Below, in pieces: positions 11,501 to 22,391 of a DNA stretch of 64,000 bases. The notes under the pieces are model-generated. The model was given only the letters and a program-made list of their open reading frames with translations. It ran no database searches and was not told the origin of the DNA. The stretch comes from Amorphophallus konjac (taxonomy: Eukaryota; Streptophyta; Magnoliopsida; Alismatales; Araceae): the NCBI GenBank assembly GCA_022559845.1, contig CM040117.1, positions 150,044,732 through 150,108,731 of the forward strand. The letters run 5' to 3'. The first letter of the stretch is position 1. The number at the start of each line of letters is the position of its first letter. Made by a program: the position numbers and the translations under genes.

Positions 11501-12144
11501 AATTTCTAGGCCCCGACATTATCAGGGATTCTTCAGAGAAGATCAAGCTCATTCAAGAAAGAATGAAGATGGTGCAAGATAGGCAGAAATCTTATGCGGA
11601 CAATCGAAGACGTGACTTGGAGTTTCAGGTAGGAGATCATGTATATCTAAAAGTTTCTCCAGGCCGTGGTATTCGAAGATTTGGCATTAAAGGAAAGCTA
11701 ACTCCAAGGTTCATTGGTCCATTTGAAAATCTTTAAAGGGTCGGTGAGGTGGCTTATAGACTGGCTTTACCTCCACAATTAGCAGGAGTTCATGACGTAT
11801 TCCACGTCTCTATGCTAAAAAAGTATGTATATGATCTTGACCATGTTATCACTTATGATAATTTGGAGATTCAGAAGGATATGACGTACGAGCAAACACC
11901 AATAAAGATTCTGGAACGGGAGGTACGTCAACTAAAGAATAAAGTTATTCCTATGGTCAAGATACAATGGAAGAAAATATGGCCATATGAAGCAACATGG
12001 GAAATGGAAGAAGCCATGCGAAAAAAATTCCCGGAACTATTCAACTGTAAGTACACTCTCCATCCATGTATTGAATTTGGGGACCAAATTCTTCTAAGTG
12101 GGGGAGGGTGTAGTGCCCCAAAATTTATATATAATAATTTTTAG
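8590..12144 (+). pseudogene. pol: pol of element A: protease, RT, RNase H, integrase, chromodomain
   Basis: Domains in order: aspartic protease with [10 protein letters not shown] at about 8713; reverse transcriptase from about 9160 ([24 protein letters not shown], catalytic FIDDILIYS near 9720); RNase H from about 10150 ([21 protein letters not shown]); integrase with the zinc-binding HSSKYIIH and CLTC pair (about 10800-10925) and catalytic residues in GMDFIMSLP, ISDRDPRF and TERTNQVVEDML; and a C-terminal chromodomain-like end (YEATWEMEEAMRKKFPELF, about 11985). Single-base losses shift the frame near 9655, 10675 and 11393, and several stops lie in frame. One is in KCEF*LKE, a position that is normally Trp, so TGG became TGA. 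The frame runs through the polypurine tract into the 3' LTR, as in other Tekay-type elements. Confidence 0.92.
12096..12108 (+). other. Polypurine tract of element A
   Basis: AAGTGGGGGAGGG directly before the LTR start TGTAGTGCCCC. It primes plus-strand DNA synthesis. It lies inside the end of the pol reading frame. Confidence 0.8.
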
Positions 12145-15100
12145 ATTTTTATGGAATTTTTTGAGATTTATAAGGGCTAAATAAAATAATAAACAGATTA
12201 TTGAATTAATAAATGGGTTATAAGGCCCAATAGTATTAAATAATTAGCCTAGCCTATTTAATTTAATTTAAGACCCAAATGGTTAAAAGACCAAGCACAT
12301 TAAGATAGGCCCATAATCTAGAAGGTTATTTAGTATATTACGGGATTTTAAAGGATAATTATCCCTTATTTAAATAATTATAAGGATAAACAATAAAAGA
12401 GTTTGAATTAGGTGGAATTCTGCACACGCTGGATGTAGCGGTCTATCGTGCGACTGCCACATGACTGTAACGCACCTAGACACGACCGTTACACCTTGCT
12501 GACTCCGTAAGTTGAAGAACTTGCAAAAAGATTGGAACTTTGGGATTCTCTTGGCTAGAGACCAATTTGGGCAGACTTATAACATTGCTAAGGACTCTTA
12601 GAGATTAGGTTTTAGCCAATTAAGAACTCTAAAGTCGTTCAAATCCTTGAACCCTAGCCAAAACTTTATAAATAGAACCTAGTTCTGAACTGAGCGACCC
12701 TTACTTTTGGCTCATGAAGAATCAAGATAAGGAAATAGAATTTCGGGTAAGTTCTTTGGAACTTTTTACTTCCAATACTAAGGTCTAACAACTCTCAAAA
12801 TTTCATGTTAGGAGATCAAGTAACCAAGGAGATAAAGGCTTCTAAAGTCGCTGATTCTATCATAGCAACCCAGGATTCAGAGCAAAGGACCACTCAAGAT
12901 CAAGAAATTAGGACGCCCAAATAAAGTAATTAGAATTTGGTGCTTTAGAACTTTTTATTCTCTTTAGATTAATCTTCTTACCCTCCAAATTTCACCCCTT
13001 TATGTCAAGAGACTAAGGAGTTAGAGCGACGTGAAGTTGCTTAAAAATCTCAAGAAGAGACGAACTACGGCGACCCTTAAAGACTCAAATTAGAAGTTTA
13101 AAGCCTAGTTAAGAGGTATGTTATCTCATGAACGGTAAAAACACATTGTTAGGGATAAAAGCCCTCTAGTTTATTTGGATTTCATGCATTATACTTCATG
13201 AATTTCATGTTTTAGGATTAGTCTATACATTCATGCATGGCTTCAACCTTAATTGAAGATAAAAAGCTATCTCTTGTTATTTCATTACTACCTATGCATC
13301 TAGATAGCCTTTTTCTCATTTAGACATGATTAGAGTAGTTACCATGCCATGAATTAATCATAGATTTCTATAGTTTCTATTTTCTGTCAGCAGAGGACCT
13401 AACGGTCTATCGTAAGACCGCTAGGGACGTGTAACGGACCTACATTGACCGTCACACCCTCTGTGAACGACTGAAGGGTTCTGTGAAACCTGACGGACCT
13501 AATCTAGACCGTTACTATCCTGTGACGCGTCCATACTAGTCCGTCACACAACACTGCCTTCTGTCAACTTAAGATAGAATCAAGATCAGTCTAATTAATA
13601 TATATGTATGCCTAGTGAATTAGATCTTAACATGTTTTTCATGGTTTTAAGTTCTAATATTGATTCATGTTAGAAATTTGCATATTTCGGAGTTATTTTC
13701 AAGCATATGTTAATTTCATGCCAAAGCACTATAGTTTTGTATTAAAACCTTGATTTAGAAAAGATATTGATGAGTTTTATCATGATTTTATACCGTTACA
13801 CATTCTCTCTTATCTATAGAGTCATTTTCTTTAAGTATATGGCATATATCCCGGTATATGACCATTAGTTACACTCTTGCACTATAGGAACACCTTCTTG
13901 AACATGAGGACATCTCTATTAGATATTCCTTCCAATAGACTAGGAAATCTTGTTTCAAGGCCTCCGTAATTCTCTGCGAGCCTGGGATTCTCACTAGGAC
14001 GCCGAGTTGGTTGTATCATGAAAGCCCAATTATCTAGAAAAGCACAAATCAAAGTTTTAAGTCTTGTTCATATAACGGACCTGCACTATCCCGTCAGGCT
14101 CACCTAACGGACCGGTGTTCGACCGTCAGGCTCATATACCGGTCCAATATATGACCGTCACATTGGTTGAGTCGATATCTATTTTATTCTGGATTCAGCC
14201 CATTGTAACGGCCCAATACTAGAGCGTTAAGTTCATGTAACGGCCCAGTATTAGACCGTCACAGTTCTAAATTCTTTAACCCGAGGTTTGACCAAAGGGT
14301 TGAGATTCTAAAGTTCCTAGATGGAGTATTGATGGTCGAGGACTTGTCATATTGTCTAAGATACTTAACTCAAAGTTATGAATGATAATAAATGTACCGT
14401 TATGCTGCCAAATTATTTCCATGAGCATAACATCGTCTTAAATCATTCTCGATCTCTTATGTTCATTAATTGAAGCATTCATTCATTGATTACTATTGTC
14501 ATGAATTTATTGAACTTGCTACTTTAAATTGGCCATATTTTTTTACTGGAAATGTGGAAATAACTTGATTTATACTTGAAGAGGCGATCGAGTACTGATT
14601 GTGTTCAAGGGCTCTATGCTAGCCCCTCGGCTGATTGCCGGAAACATACTATTATAAACCATGGGGTATGATGCTACTAGCGTCGCATTGCGCTGGGAGT
14701 ACTTTCTCTATAAATAAGTGAAGATCCACGGGCATCATAAAAATACTTGTACATGACTTTCTTGCTTGTTTAATGATATTCCACATAAATTCACCAAATA
14801 CTTGCTCATAAGTAAAAGATGTTTGGGTGATGAGTATGTGACTTGCTAGTACATTCTTGATCATGAAAAGGCCATATCATGTTCTTGTTACATTCTTACT
14901 AGTTTGTGCTTGTTCATTCTATCTTACATGATCATCTTGTTACTTTGGTTTAATCGCATGATTGATCGCATTCACATGATTTTACCTTATTTTCTCTAGA
15001 GCTAAAATGTTAATTACTTTAATAGTGCCTTCATGTTGATGCGAAGATACCTACTGGGCAAGTGTGCTCATTACCTATTTCCAATCTTTTCAGAAAATGG

Positions 15101-15438
15101 AAGTGAGTCGGGTTCGGATTCAGAATATTCAAGTAGCGGATCTGAGAGTGAATGAAGAACGAGTGGAGACTTAGGAAAGTCTACATTGTTTAGATTGAGT
15201 CTATGTAATTTTCTTATTCTTGAGTCTAGTATGATGAAAGTTAAATTAGTGGTTGTATTTGAATATTTGATTATTAATGAAATGAGTTGGAGTTTGAGTT
15301 AATTATTGTGCAATTGCATTATTCTTATGTGTGATTGTCTTACACTCTGATCGTTCTTGCTTGTAAGAGGCTTACCATGCCGACTGTTCACGTTCCTCTC
15401 GCTAGTCTTCCGCTGTAATAAAGGCTCGGGGCGTGACA
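12109..15438 (+). repeat. 3' LTR of element A
   Basis: 3330 bases from TGTAGTGCCCC to TGACA. The start is fixed by the polypurine tract and the end by alignment with the 5' remnant. It holds an array of short palindromes (separate entry) and no convincing coding frame. The length is typical of Tekay/Del LTRs. Confidence 0.88.
12440..14275 (+). repeat. AACGG-type palindrome array inside the element A LTR
   Basis: About eleven units of 25-30 bases read TAACGGNCC, 6-10 variable bases, then GACCGTYA. They start near 12448, 12471, 13399, 13431, 13491, 13521, 14075, 14105, 14138, 14206 and 14238. The arms are complementary, and the spacers are unrelated. AACGG is also the core of the plant MYB3R-bound MSA element; that link is only a suggestion. 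Confidence 0.75.
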
Positions 15439-15691
15439 CAAAGTATGTGCAACATTGCAAGGTCGATGCAAATAGGGATCCAAGGTCCGTGCAGGTGAAT
15501 AACCTTTGGCAACGATGTCTGTGCAGTTGAAGATGCTGCATACATAAACCATCGTCTGGCAAAGAAGTCCAAATGGTCAAAGCTTTTCAAACCAGCTGGG
15601 GGTACATGAAGTCATTAGCAGCAGCAGCAGAGGCAGGTCTGAGCATCAATCATTTCAGCAAACACCTTAATGCTAGCTGCAACTCTCTAGG

Positions 15692-15890
15692 CACGTGAGC
15701 TCGAATTAAAGCAGGGACGTGATTCAAGAAGAATGGCACGTGGAATCCGTTAGCATAGTGTTGGACACGTGATCCGAGGAGCCCTTGTCAGAGATATTCT
15801 TTTTCCCTCTGCCACGTGGACCAATAAAGGAAAAGGATACATAAGCCCTTTATCCAAGCTACTTCTGGAGGCTCTGCTTAGCATATAAAA
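15692..15890 (+). promoter_or_regulatory. G-box cluster and TATA box of the element B LTR
   Basis: Four CACGTG G-boxes (15692, 15737, 15766, 15813) precede TATAAAA at 15884-15890. The third sits in CACGTGATCCGAGGA, a composite also found in C and D. The last is in GCCACGTGG, an ABRE-like form bound by bZIP factors, so stress or ABA response is plausible. A purine-rich leader follows. The 3' LTR repeats the arrangement with TATAAAA at 23621, though two of its boxes are altered. Confidence 0.7.
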
Positions 15891-16224
15891 GGAGAGGTTC
15901 TTCCTTCGAAGAAGAGAATATAGAGAATTCACAAGGTGAGTACGGCAGAATTAGAGGGAGAGCAGTAGAGAAGAGAAGTGTGAGACGAACAGAAAAGAGA
16001 AGAATAGAATGCAGTAGTGTGAGAGTGTTGAAAAACAGAGAGTTCGAGAAAGAAAAGAGTTAGTGAAGCTGCTGAAGCAAAATGACGATCTGCTATCTGT
16101 TGGCTTCTGGATCAGATCCAGACCAATTTGCTCCTGCGAGAGCTACATTTTTATGCTTTATTTCCAGCTTTTTGTAGCTGAATTTTCTCATACTTGTTTT
16201 TCCTTTTCAACTGTGTTTTCTGAT

Positions 16225-16610
16225 TCTCTGGTTTGAGGTCGGGGTTCCCCCTGTGGACTCAGGAGAAGAGAGACTTGGGTCTCTGGTTGCTAGTGACTGG
16301 GTGTCGCTAGGTTCCCTCCGGGTTGGAGGAAGGGAGGACTGGTCCTCCGATTAGCAAGTGACTGGGTGTCGCTTGTGGTTTCCCTCTGGTTTGGAGGAAG
16401 AGAGACTTGGGTCTCTAGTTGCTAGTGACTGGGTGTCACTAGTGGTTCCTTCCGGGTTGGAAGAAGAGAGGAGTGTGGTCCTCTGGTTCAAGCTATTAGG
16501 CAGCGTTTATAGGCAAGCTGTGATGCCCAGCGATTTCAAGCTGTTTGGCAGCGGTAAGCCACACTCTGGTTAGAGTGTGGGGTGGACGTAGGTCTGTGGA
16601 CCGAACCACC
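16225..16610 (+). other. Hairpin train in the R/U5 part of the element B LTR
   Basis: A row of short self-complementary units follows the leader: CTCCTCCGATT-like purine/pyrimidine stems, CTAGTGACTGGGTGTCACTAG-type hairpins, GGAGGACTGGTCCTCC, GAGACTTGGGTCTC and CCACACTCTGG...GAGTGTGG. It ends with the hairpin GGACGTAGGTCTGTGGACC followed by GAACCACCTAAAA, which is shared with C and D and probably lies near the RNA 3' end processing site. Confidence 0.6.
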
Positions 16611-16949
16611 TAAAAGTCCTGGTGCATTGTGGTTTGCCATGAGTACATATTCCATATCTTCTTTCGCCACTTCTCAGGTTGCTTGGGCACTCCATATCTA
16701 TATATGTGATTTTTGCTTGGATTCGTTTTAACTGATAAGTGTATGACAGAACGTTTAGCAGAAGCATTTGCTTCTTAGTGTTTATCGTGGTAAGTTCATT
16801 TGAGAGCTAAGCTGTCGGATTTCTGAGTGAGAAAGCTTAGTAGTCCCATGAGACTACATTGAATCGAGGCAAAAGTTTTATTCCGCAATAGTTTTTGAAC
16901 GGGGATTCATTCACCCCCCCTCTGAATCTATGCCTTGTACCCCAACAAG

Positions 16950-16963
16950 TGGTATCAAAGCAG
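16950..16963 (+). other. Primer binding site of element B
   Basis: TGGTATCAAAGCAG two bases after the LTR end. It is the initiator tRNA-Met site with one change (AAAGC where C and D have AGAGC). Confidence 0.75.
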
Positions 16964-17111
16964 GTTGTTGTGCTTTGGATCCAACGATCCGCAGCAGATC
17001 CTGCAACTTCTGTGGTGCATTTCAGAGTGGGTCTCTTGTGTTCGGTGTTTTGTTTCACTAAGTTAGTGCCTCGCTTTGCTCAACTGATTACGGTGCATTT
17101 ATCATCTCTCG

Positions 17112-19627
17112 ATGGCTCATCCCCCAATATTCAGAGGTAATGATTTTGATCCTTGTTTAGAGAACTTCCATCGGTATGTAAAATCAACCGATCTTGACCT
17201 TTGGAAGGTGATAGCTCACGGTCCACATAAATTATCAAGGGATAAATCTAAAAGGACTGATAAGGATAGATTGAAAGACTCTGTCAACTCTAGAGCATTA
17301 GATTTAATGAAAGCATCACTTGACAGAGCTCTAAGTTCATGTGTTTCTTCCTGCAGGTCTGCCAAGGAAATTTTGGAGAAATTGAAGCTTACCAGAAATC
17401 GCAACACATGTATGATGGTTGACGATGATGGACAGCAAGAAGAAAATGAAGAAGAAGACGAAGATGAGGTATCTTCTGAATTTGATAATTATACTGTGGA
17501 TGATTGGATTGGAGCATACAATGATTTGCTTGGTTCTTGCGAACAGTTGAAAAAATGAAATAAATCTCTGAAAAAGAAGTTAAATAATCATGTGAATGCT
17601 AATTCTGGAGGTGAGGACATGGAACTCCTGAAAATAGAAAATGACATATTTAGAAGACAACTAAAAGATTTTGATTTTGTTACTTCAGATCTAGATCATT
17701 TGAAATCTGAAAAAGAAACGCTTATGAAACAAATTGGTTTCCACAAAAAAGAAAATCAAGAGCTTGCTTGTGAAATTTCTAAACTAAAGAAAAGACTTAG
17801 CTTGATTGATGATGATCAGGCTCATAACAATAATGTAGTTCAAAATAAAAAACTGGTAAAAGATTTAGAGTGTGTTAGCTCTGAATTGAATGTCTTAAAA
17901 TCTGAGAATGAATGTCTTAGGAAACACCGCCTAAAAGCCAATGCTGAAACAACATGTGAATCTCCTTGCAAGGATTGCTCATGTCTGAAAGATGTTAATG
18001 AGAGTCTTTACATTGATCTTGAATGGTATAAGGATCTAGTTGCATCATTAAGAGATGAGAATAATGAATTGCTCAACAAAAGTTTGGAAAATGAACAGAG
18101 AGAAGAAGTACTAATAGAACAGCTAAGCTCCATGACTAATGACAAAAATTCTGTTGAACAAATCAAAAAATTGAAATCTAAAAAAGAAAGACTGAAACTG
18201 ATATAAAAAGAGAATGAAGAGTTGAAGCAGTTGAACACTGCCATGTCAGAGAGACTGCTTACTCTAGAAAAAGGAAAATGTGTTGTTGATGAAAATCAAT
18301 TTGAAAATGAGTTCAAACTTAAACAGAAAATTGAAACATTAAAAAATCTGAATGATGCACTGCATAATCATGTCATTTCCTATGAAACTGAAATTGTTGG
18401 CCTAGAACTTAATGTTTCAAAACTTGAATATGAAATGTCTAACTTGAACAAATCTCTTGAAAAATTTGTGAGTGGAAAGGATAATTTGGATAAGCTCCTT
18501 GGTTGCAAAATCAATTTCCAATGTGAGGGTCTGGGTTTTAACCCAGCAAATAAAAAGGGCTTTAACAGTAAGCTTCACACTTCATTTGTGTGTAGTTCTG
18601 AGCCAACTAGTACATCTAGTGCACCTATCTTCGAATTCAGTGGTCAGAAAAATAAAAAAACCACTATCAGTCCCAAAACTGCTGAACAAATTCAGAAACT
18701 GAAAAAGAATGAAAATCTACAGAAAAAGAACAAAAACACTCCTGTTGGTACAAAGAATGCTGCACACAAGTCACATGATCTCTCACACACTCATACTAAA
18801 AGGGGATCTTGTCATTATTGTGGAAGATTCGGTCATATGATGCACAATTGTTATATCCTGAAATCTGATGAATTGAATGCTCATAATAGAATGAAGAAAA
18901 TTAAAAATTTAGGAAATATACATATGCATTTTACTAAAAGCTCACCCAAGAATCAGTTTGCCTAGAAGAGGCAACTCAAATGTTCCCATTGTGGACGATC
19001 TGGTCATGCAAAGCATGATTGCTGGTTCTTGAAGAAGAATGAGTTCAAGGCTCCAAGGAGAACCACTGTTCCAAGGAGACCTTATTGCCATTTATTTGAC
19101 AAGTCTGGTCATATGGCTACTGAATTCTGATCAAGTTTTCATAGAAGAAACTCTTCTGCTTGCTCTCACTGCGAAAAAGCATGACCACACAGTCATGGAC
19201 TGTTGGGGACGCTCAAGGAAGAAAATTCAACTCTAAACATATCAACCTTCCTACAAAAGAAAATGCTTTTGGTAGAAATAATTTTGCCTTTAAGGAAAAA
19301 TCTCTTGCATGTTTTGAATATGGAAGGTCAGGCCACTGAGCTGCTGACTGCTAGATGGCAGGTTATGGAAAACAATATGTTCATCCTAATAACAGAAATT
19401 TCCATGTTAATGCACAAAAATTCCATGCTAATAATTGTGTGCATAACAAGAAATCAAAGCATGTATTTTCCTGTCACTATTGTAGGCAATCTGGGCACTC
19501 CATGAATGACTGTCGTTTAATGATATTTGATGACTCAAAAGCCCAAGGACTATGGAAAGCACCCATCAAAGGTGCTATTAACCATGCAGGACCCAAGACT
19601 GTTTGGGTACCTGCCCATGCCAAATAG
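17112..19627 (+). pseudogene. gag: gag of element B: coiled coil and zinc knuckles
   Basis: Starts at ATG 17112 with a Sirevirus-type Gag N-terminus (PPIFRGNDFDPCLENFHRYV, then DLWKVIAHGPHKL). The usual middle of the copia gag domain is missing, and the protein passes straight to an acidic stretch (QQEENEEEDEDEVSS) and long coiled coils rich in E, K, L and N. Zinc knuckles follow: CHYCGRFGHMMHNC, CSHCGRSGHAKHDC, two degenerate copies and CHYCRQSGHSMNDC. It ends GPKTVWVPAHAK and stop at 19627. Stops at 17556, 18204 and 18963 and a frameshift between 19130 and 19355 break it. The same order, the same missing middle and the same end occur in element C, so this layout predates the decay. No pol follows. 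Confidence 0.88.
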
Positions 19628-19644
19628 TGTGCTAACTTGCAGGT

Positions 19645-19685
19645 GTGTCTTGGAATGAAATAAAGGGGTTAATAAACCAAGGCAC
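19645..19685 (+). other. Conserved hairpin after the gag stop (B)
   Basis: GTGTCTTGG at 19645 pairs with CCAAGGCAC at 19677, a nine-base stem with one G-U pair and a loop of about 23 bases containing AAAGGGGTTAATAAA. The same structure follows gag in C (36711) and D (48376). Confidence 0.7.
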
Positions 19686-22318
19686 CTGAAATGAACCCAA
19701 ATTCTGAGATTGTCAGGTAAACTCACTGAATTCTCTGTCACTACACTCTCTGCTCAGTCTGGTAGTTAAATTGTTTGATTGCACAGCATGATTAATTTTG
19801 ATTCAGCATTTGCATATCACTTGCAAAAATGTGTTAAATCATCTGTGTTCCTTCTAACAGAACCGCTCTGAAAATCTGAATTGAGCTTCATGGTAAGTGT
19901 AATATGTCCTAGTTGGATTGGTATGTTTGTTTCTTGACCATACATCATGATTTTCTTCACACAATAGGTCATGTGTTTATGGCACTTGAATGATCATTTC
20001 GTACTGCAGAGTGTCAGGGGGAGGATAGTTGTCTCTTCATAAAGATTCATGCTACTTGTGCTTTTGAAGGTGCTCAGAAGGATAAATCAAAGCACTTCAT
20101 GTGTATCATGCATGCTTGTTTAAGAAAAGTCCATGCATAGTCTTCATGTCATCCATGAATCGTTAATGCACTTGCATACATGTAGTGAACTGCATAAGCA
20201 TTATATTAAATCTGAAAATCCAAAAAGGAAAGTCCTTCGCTGCATCAAGTCAGGGGGAGTGTCTTTAGACTCATTTGCCTTCCTCAAATTGAACCCCTCC
20301 TATCTGGTCTTTCGCATCAGCTTTTACTCCTGTGAGCTGAATTGGTGTTGAACTTCTCTCTATCTGAACTCACATCAATTGATATCATCTTTTCTAACTG
20401 ATCCTGAATTTGAAATTTCTCTTTGCTACTCCTTAAGTTGCTGAAGAAGAACTTCATTCGAATTCTTTCTTGTCTCTATTGTCAAGCTGATCTGTCTGCA
20501 TTCCAGACTCAGCTGTTGGTATCTAAGATTGACTCACTTAAGAGCATTTTTCTTGCTGCATCCAGGTTCAATTCACTCTTGTTGGTTTATTGAAAATTTG
20601 CCTGAAAGCATGAGTTTCATTTTTTTCTCATCTTGTATCCTTGTTGGTAAATGACCTCGGTTGCTCTCTAAGGGAAACTTCTTGTTGATCCTATTGATAG
20701 GTTGCCATTGAATGTGTTGATTCATCTAACTTAGAAAGACTTCATTCGATGCATCCGAATCATAAATCAGACATATTCTAAAAAGAAGAATCTTCTATTA
20801 TACTGGCTTAAGAATGTCTGATAAATCAAATTGATTTAAGTCGAATGTATTCATTAAGTTGTGATCTAAAGGACATGAAAGTATCTGAATCATTTGTTTT
20901 ATAAATCTTAACCATTTATCTCATGTAGTTTCATGCAAACCTTCTGAAATCTGAAACTTTAAAAGATATGGCCTCCTTTGGTTAAGATACATGTAGAGAG
21001 TATTGTTTTTAAACATTTCGGTGTATAGATCATTGTCTGAAAAACCTAAAAGTATTTGAAAGAAAATGGAGTAAGAGCAATGACTTTGGTCACATAGAAA
21101 CTAGGTTCTCTATCAAAGAAATAGAGTGAGCCCATGTCATGAAGTGCCATAGTTACCTCTCTTATAAAAATGGTTAAAAATCTGGTTGAGCAATGGCATG
21201 GTAGTGTCGAGTAACTGGGGATTCTAGCCTTTGATCAAGGTGTCTCCTCTTGTAAAAAGACACTCCAAATTGCTAACTCTGTTCTCTTAGTGAGAGATAA
21301 TATGGTTGTCACACTGAGTAACTAGGTCACTTCACCTAAGACGTGTTGTGCCTCACGTAAAAAGGTGTTGATTTAACCAAACTTGTTCAGGAAAAATAAG
21401 TGTTGTTCAACAGAAAAATTCTGAAAAAAAAACAAGTGTAATGAAAGAAAATTCAGGTACACTCATATTTGTTTAATCTCAATACTATCTTGTGTAACTT
21501 TCAAAGGAGTCATTGAATTTGAATGAGTGAGATAGAGGGAGGTTAAACATGAATATCGTATGAATTTTTGGTTCATGTCTATTAAAAGGTGGTTCAGATA
21601 TGAGTATTGTAGTTTCTTAACAAACCTTGTATATATCATTCTTAAATCATACTGATAAGTATAGACTTATTCATGATCTATTATAATAGAAGAGTCTGAA
21701 ATTCATCTTTCTGGATTTATGAAGTTGGTGTCCTAATGAAAATCTTTCTACCTTGACCACTCAATGGCAATTGAGTAAAATGCCTATGCTAGTTTCTCTC
21801 GCTCACTATCTTTGAGATTCCAGGCTGCGACTCCTTTGCTGATTGAAATTCAAGAATTCTTTGTAATCACAGACAACTTGTCTATTGGTATATGACTTTA
21901 GACAAGTTGTCTAGTTCGCGTGCTGGGGTTAAGGGGGAGACTTTTTTTATTTGTTCTTTTTGAACACTCCTTCCTGGCTGCCGGTCAGCACTCTACTTAT
22001 CACTGTCCTATCCCCACTTATCTTCATCTCACATTTTTCAGGGGGAACAAGTTTCCTTCTATGACATGGTATGCATATTTTTTTCTTTCAATCCAATGAC
22101 TGTCTGCATGCACCATATCATGTCTGTCTACTTTGCCCATTATCAATTGATTTCAGACAACATCTCCATGTAGTATCATTAATTTTACAAGGGGGAGATT
22201 GCATTTCAATCATTTCATGCTTACTAATCTTTATTCTCAAACTATTTTCTTTTTGATGAAGTCAAAGGGGGAGAATAGTTTGACATAGTTTGACATGTGT
22301 TGTGTTGGTGTAACTCAT
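19686..22318 (+). other. Conserved non-coding region between gag and 3' LTR (B)
   Basis: About 2.6 kb without a credible frame, where pol would lie in a complete element. It contains several GGGGGAG tracts (near 20017, 20253, 21934, 22041, 22191 and 22267). It also has long stretches shared with C, for example AAGAATCTTCTATTATACTG near 20785 and the GAGTAACTGGG / GATCAAGGTGTCTCCT block near 21210-21250. Conservation without coding points to an RNA-level role or a common ancestor that had already lost pol. Confidence 0.7.
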
Positions 22319-22320
22319 GT

Positions 22321-22391
22321 CATAGTGTTGCCATCATCAAAAAGGGGGAGATTGTTGTGCCCATGTGATTTTGATGATAGCAAACACTATG
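22321..22391 (+). other. Stem-loop presenting the polypurine tract (B)
   Basis: The sequence ending in GTGTTGCCATCATCAAAA (22321-22342) pairs with TTTTGATGATAGCAAACAC and following bases (22369-22391). It makes a stem of about 22 pairs with one bulged base and one G-U-type mismatch. The loop holds the polypurine tract AGGGGGAGAT and the first bases of the LTR (TGTTGTGCCC). The stem spans internal DNA and LTR, so it can form only at the 3' junction. Confidence 0.75.

Larger units (their letters stand above)
7121..15438 (+). mobile_element. Element A: Ty3/gypsy chromovirus (Tekay/Del-like), decayed
   Basis: A long terminal repeat retrotransposon with, in order, a 5' LTR tail, tRNA-iMet primer site, gag, protease, reverse transcriptase, RNase H, integrase, chromodomain, polypurine tract and a 3330-base 3' LTR. 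The LTR ends (TGTAGTGCCCC...TGACA), the C-terminal chromodomain and a pol frame that runs into the LTR fit the Tekay/Del clade. Only 309 bp of the 5' LTR remain. Comparing them with 15130-15438 by eye gives about 20 differences (6-7%), so this is an older insertion. The right end touches the truncated 5' LTR of element B, so A probably inserted into B and the left side of both was later lost. Confidence 0.9.
15439..16947 (+). repeat. 5' LTR of element B, 5'-truncated
   Basis: 1509 bases aligning with 23175-24684 of the 3' LTR, differing at a few percent of positions. The first ~820 bases present in the 3' LTR are missing; the break is exactly where element A ends. It ends in CCCCAACA followed by the primer site. 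Four units of the B motif array survive at its start. Confidence 0.88.
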
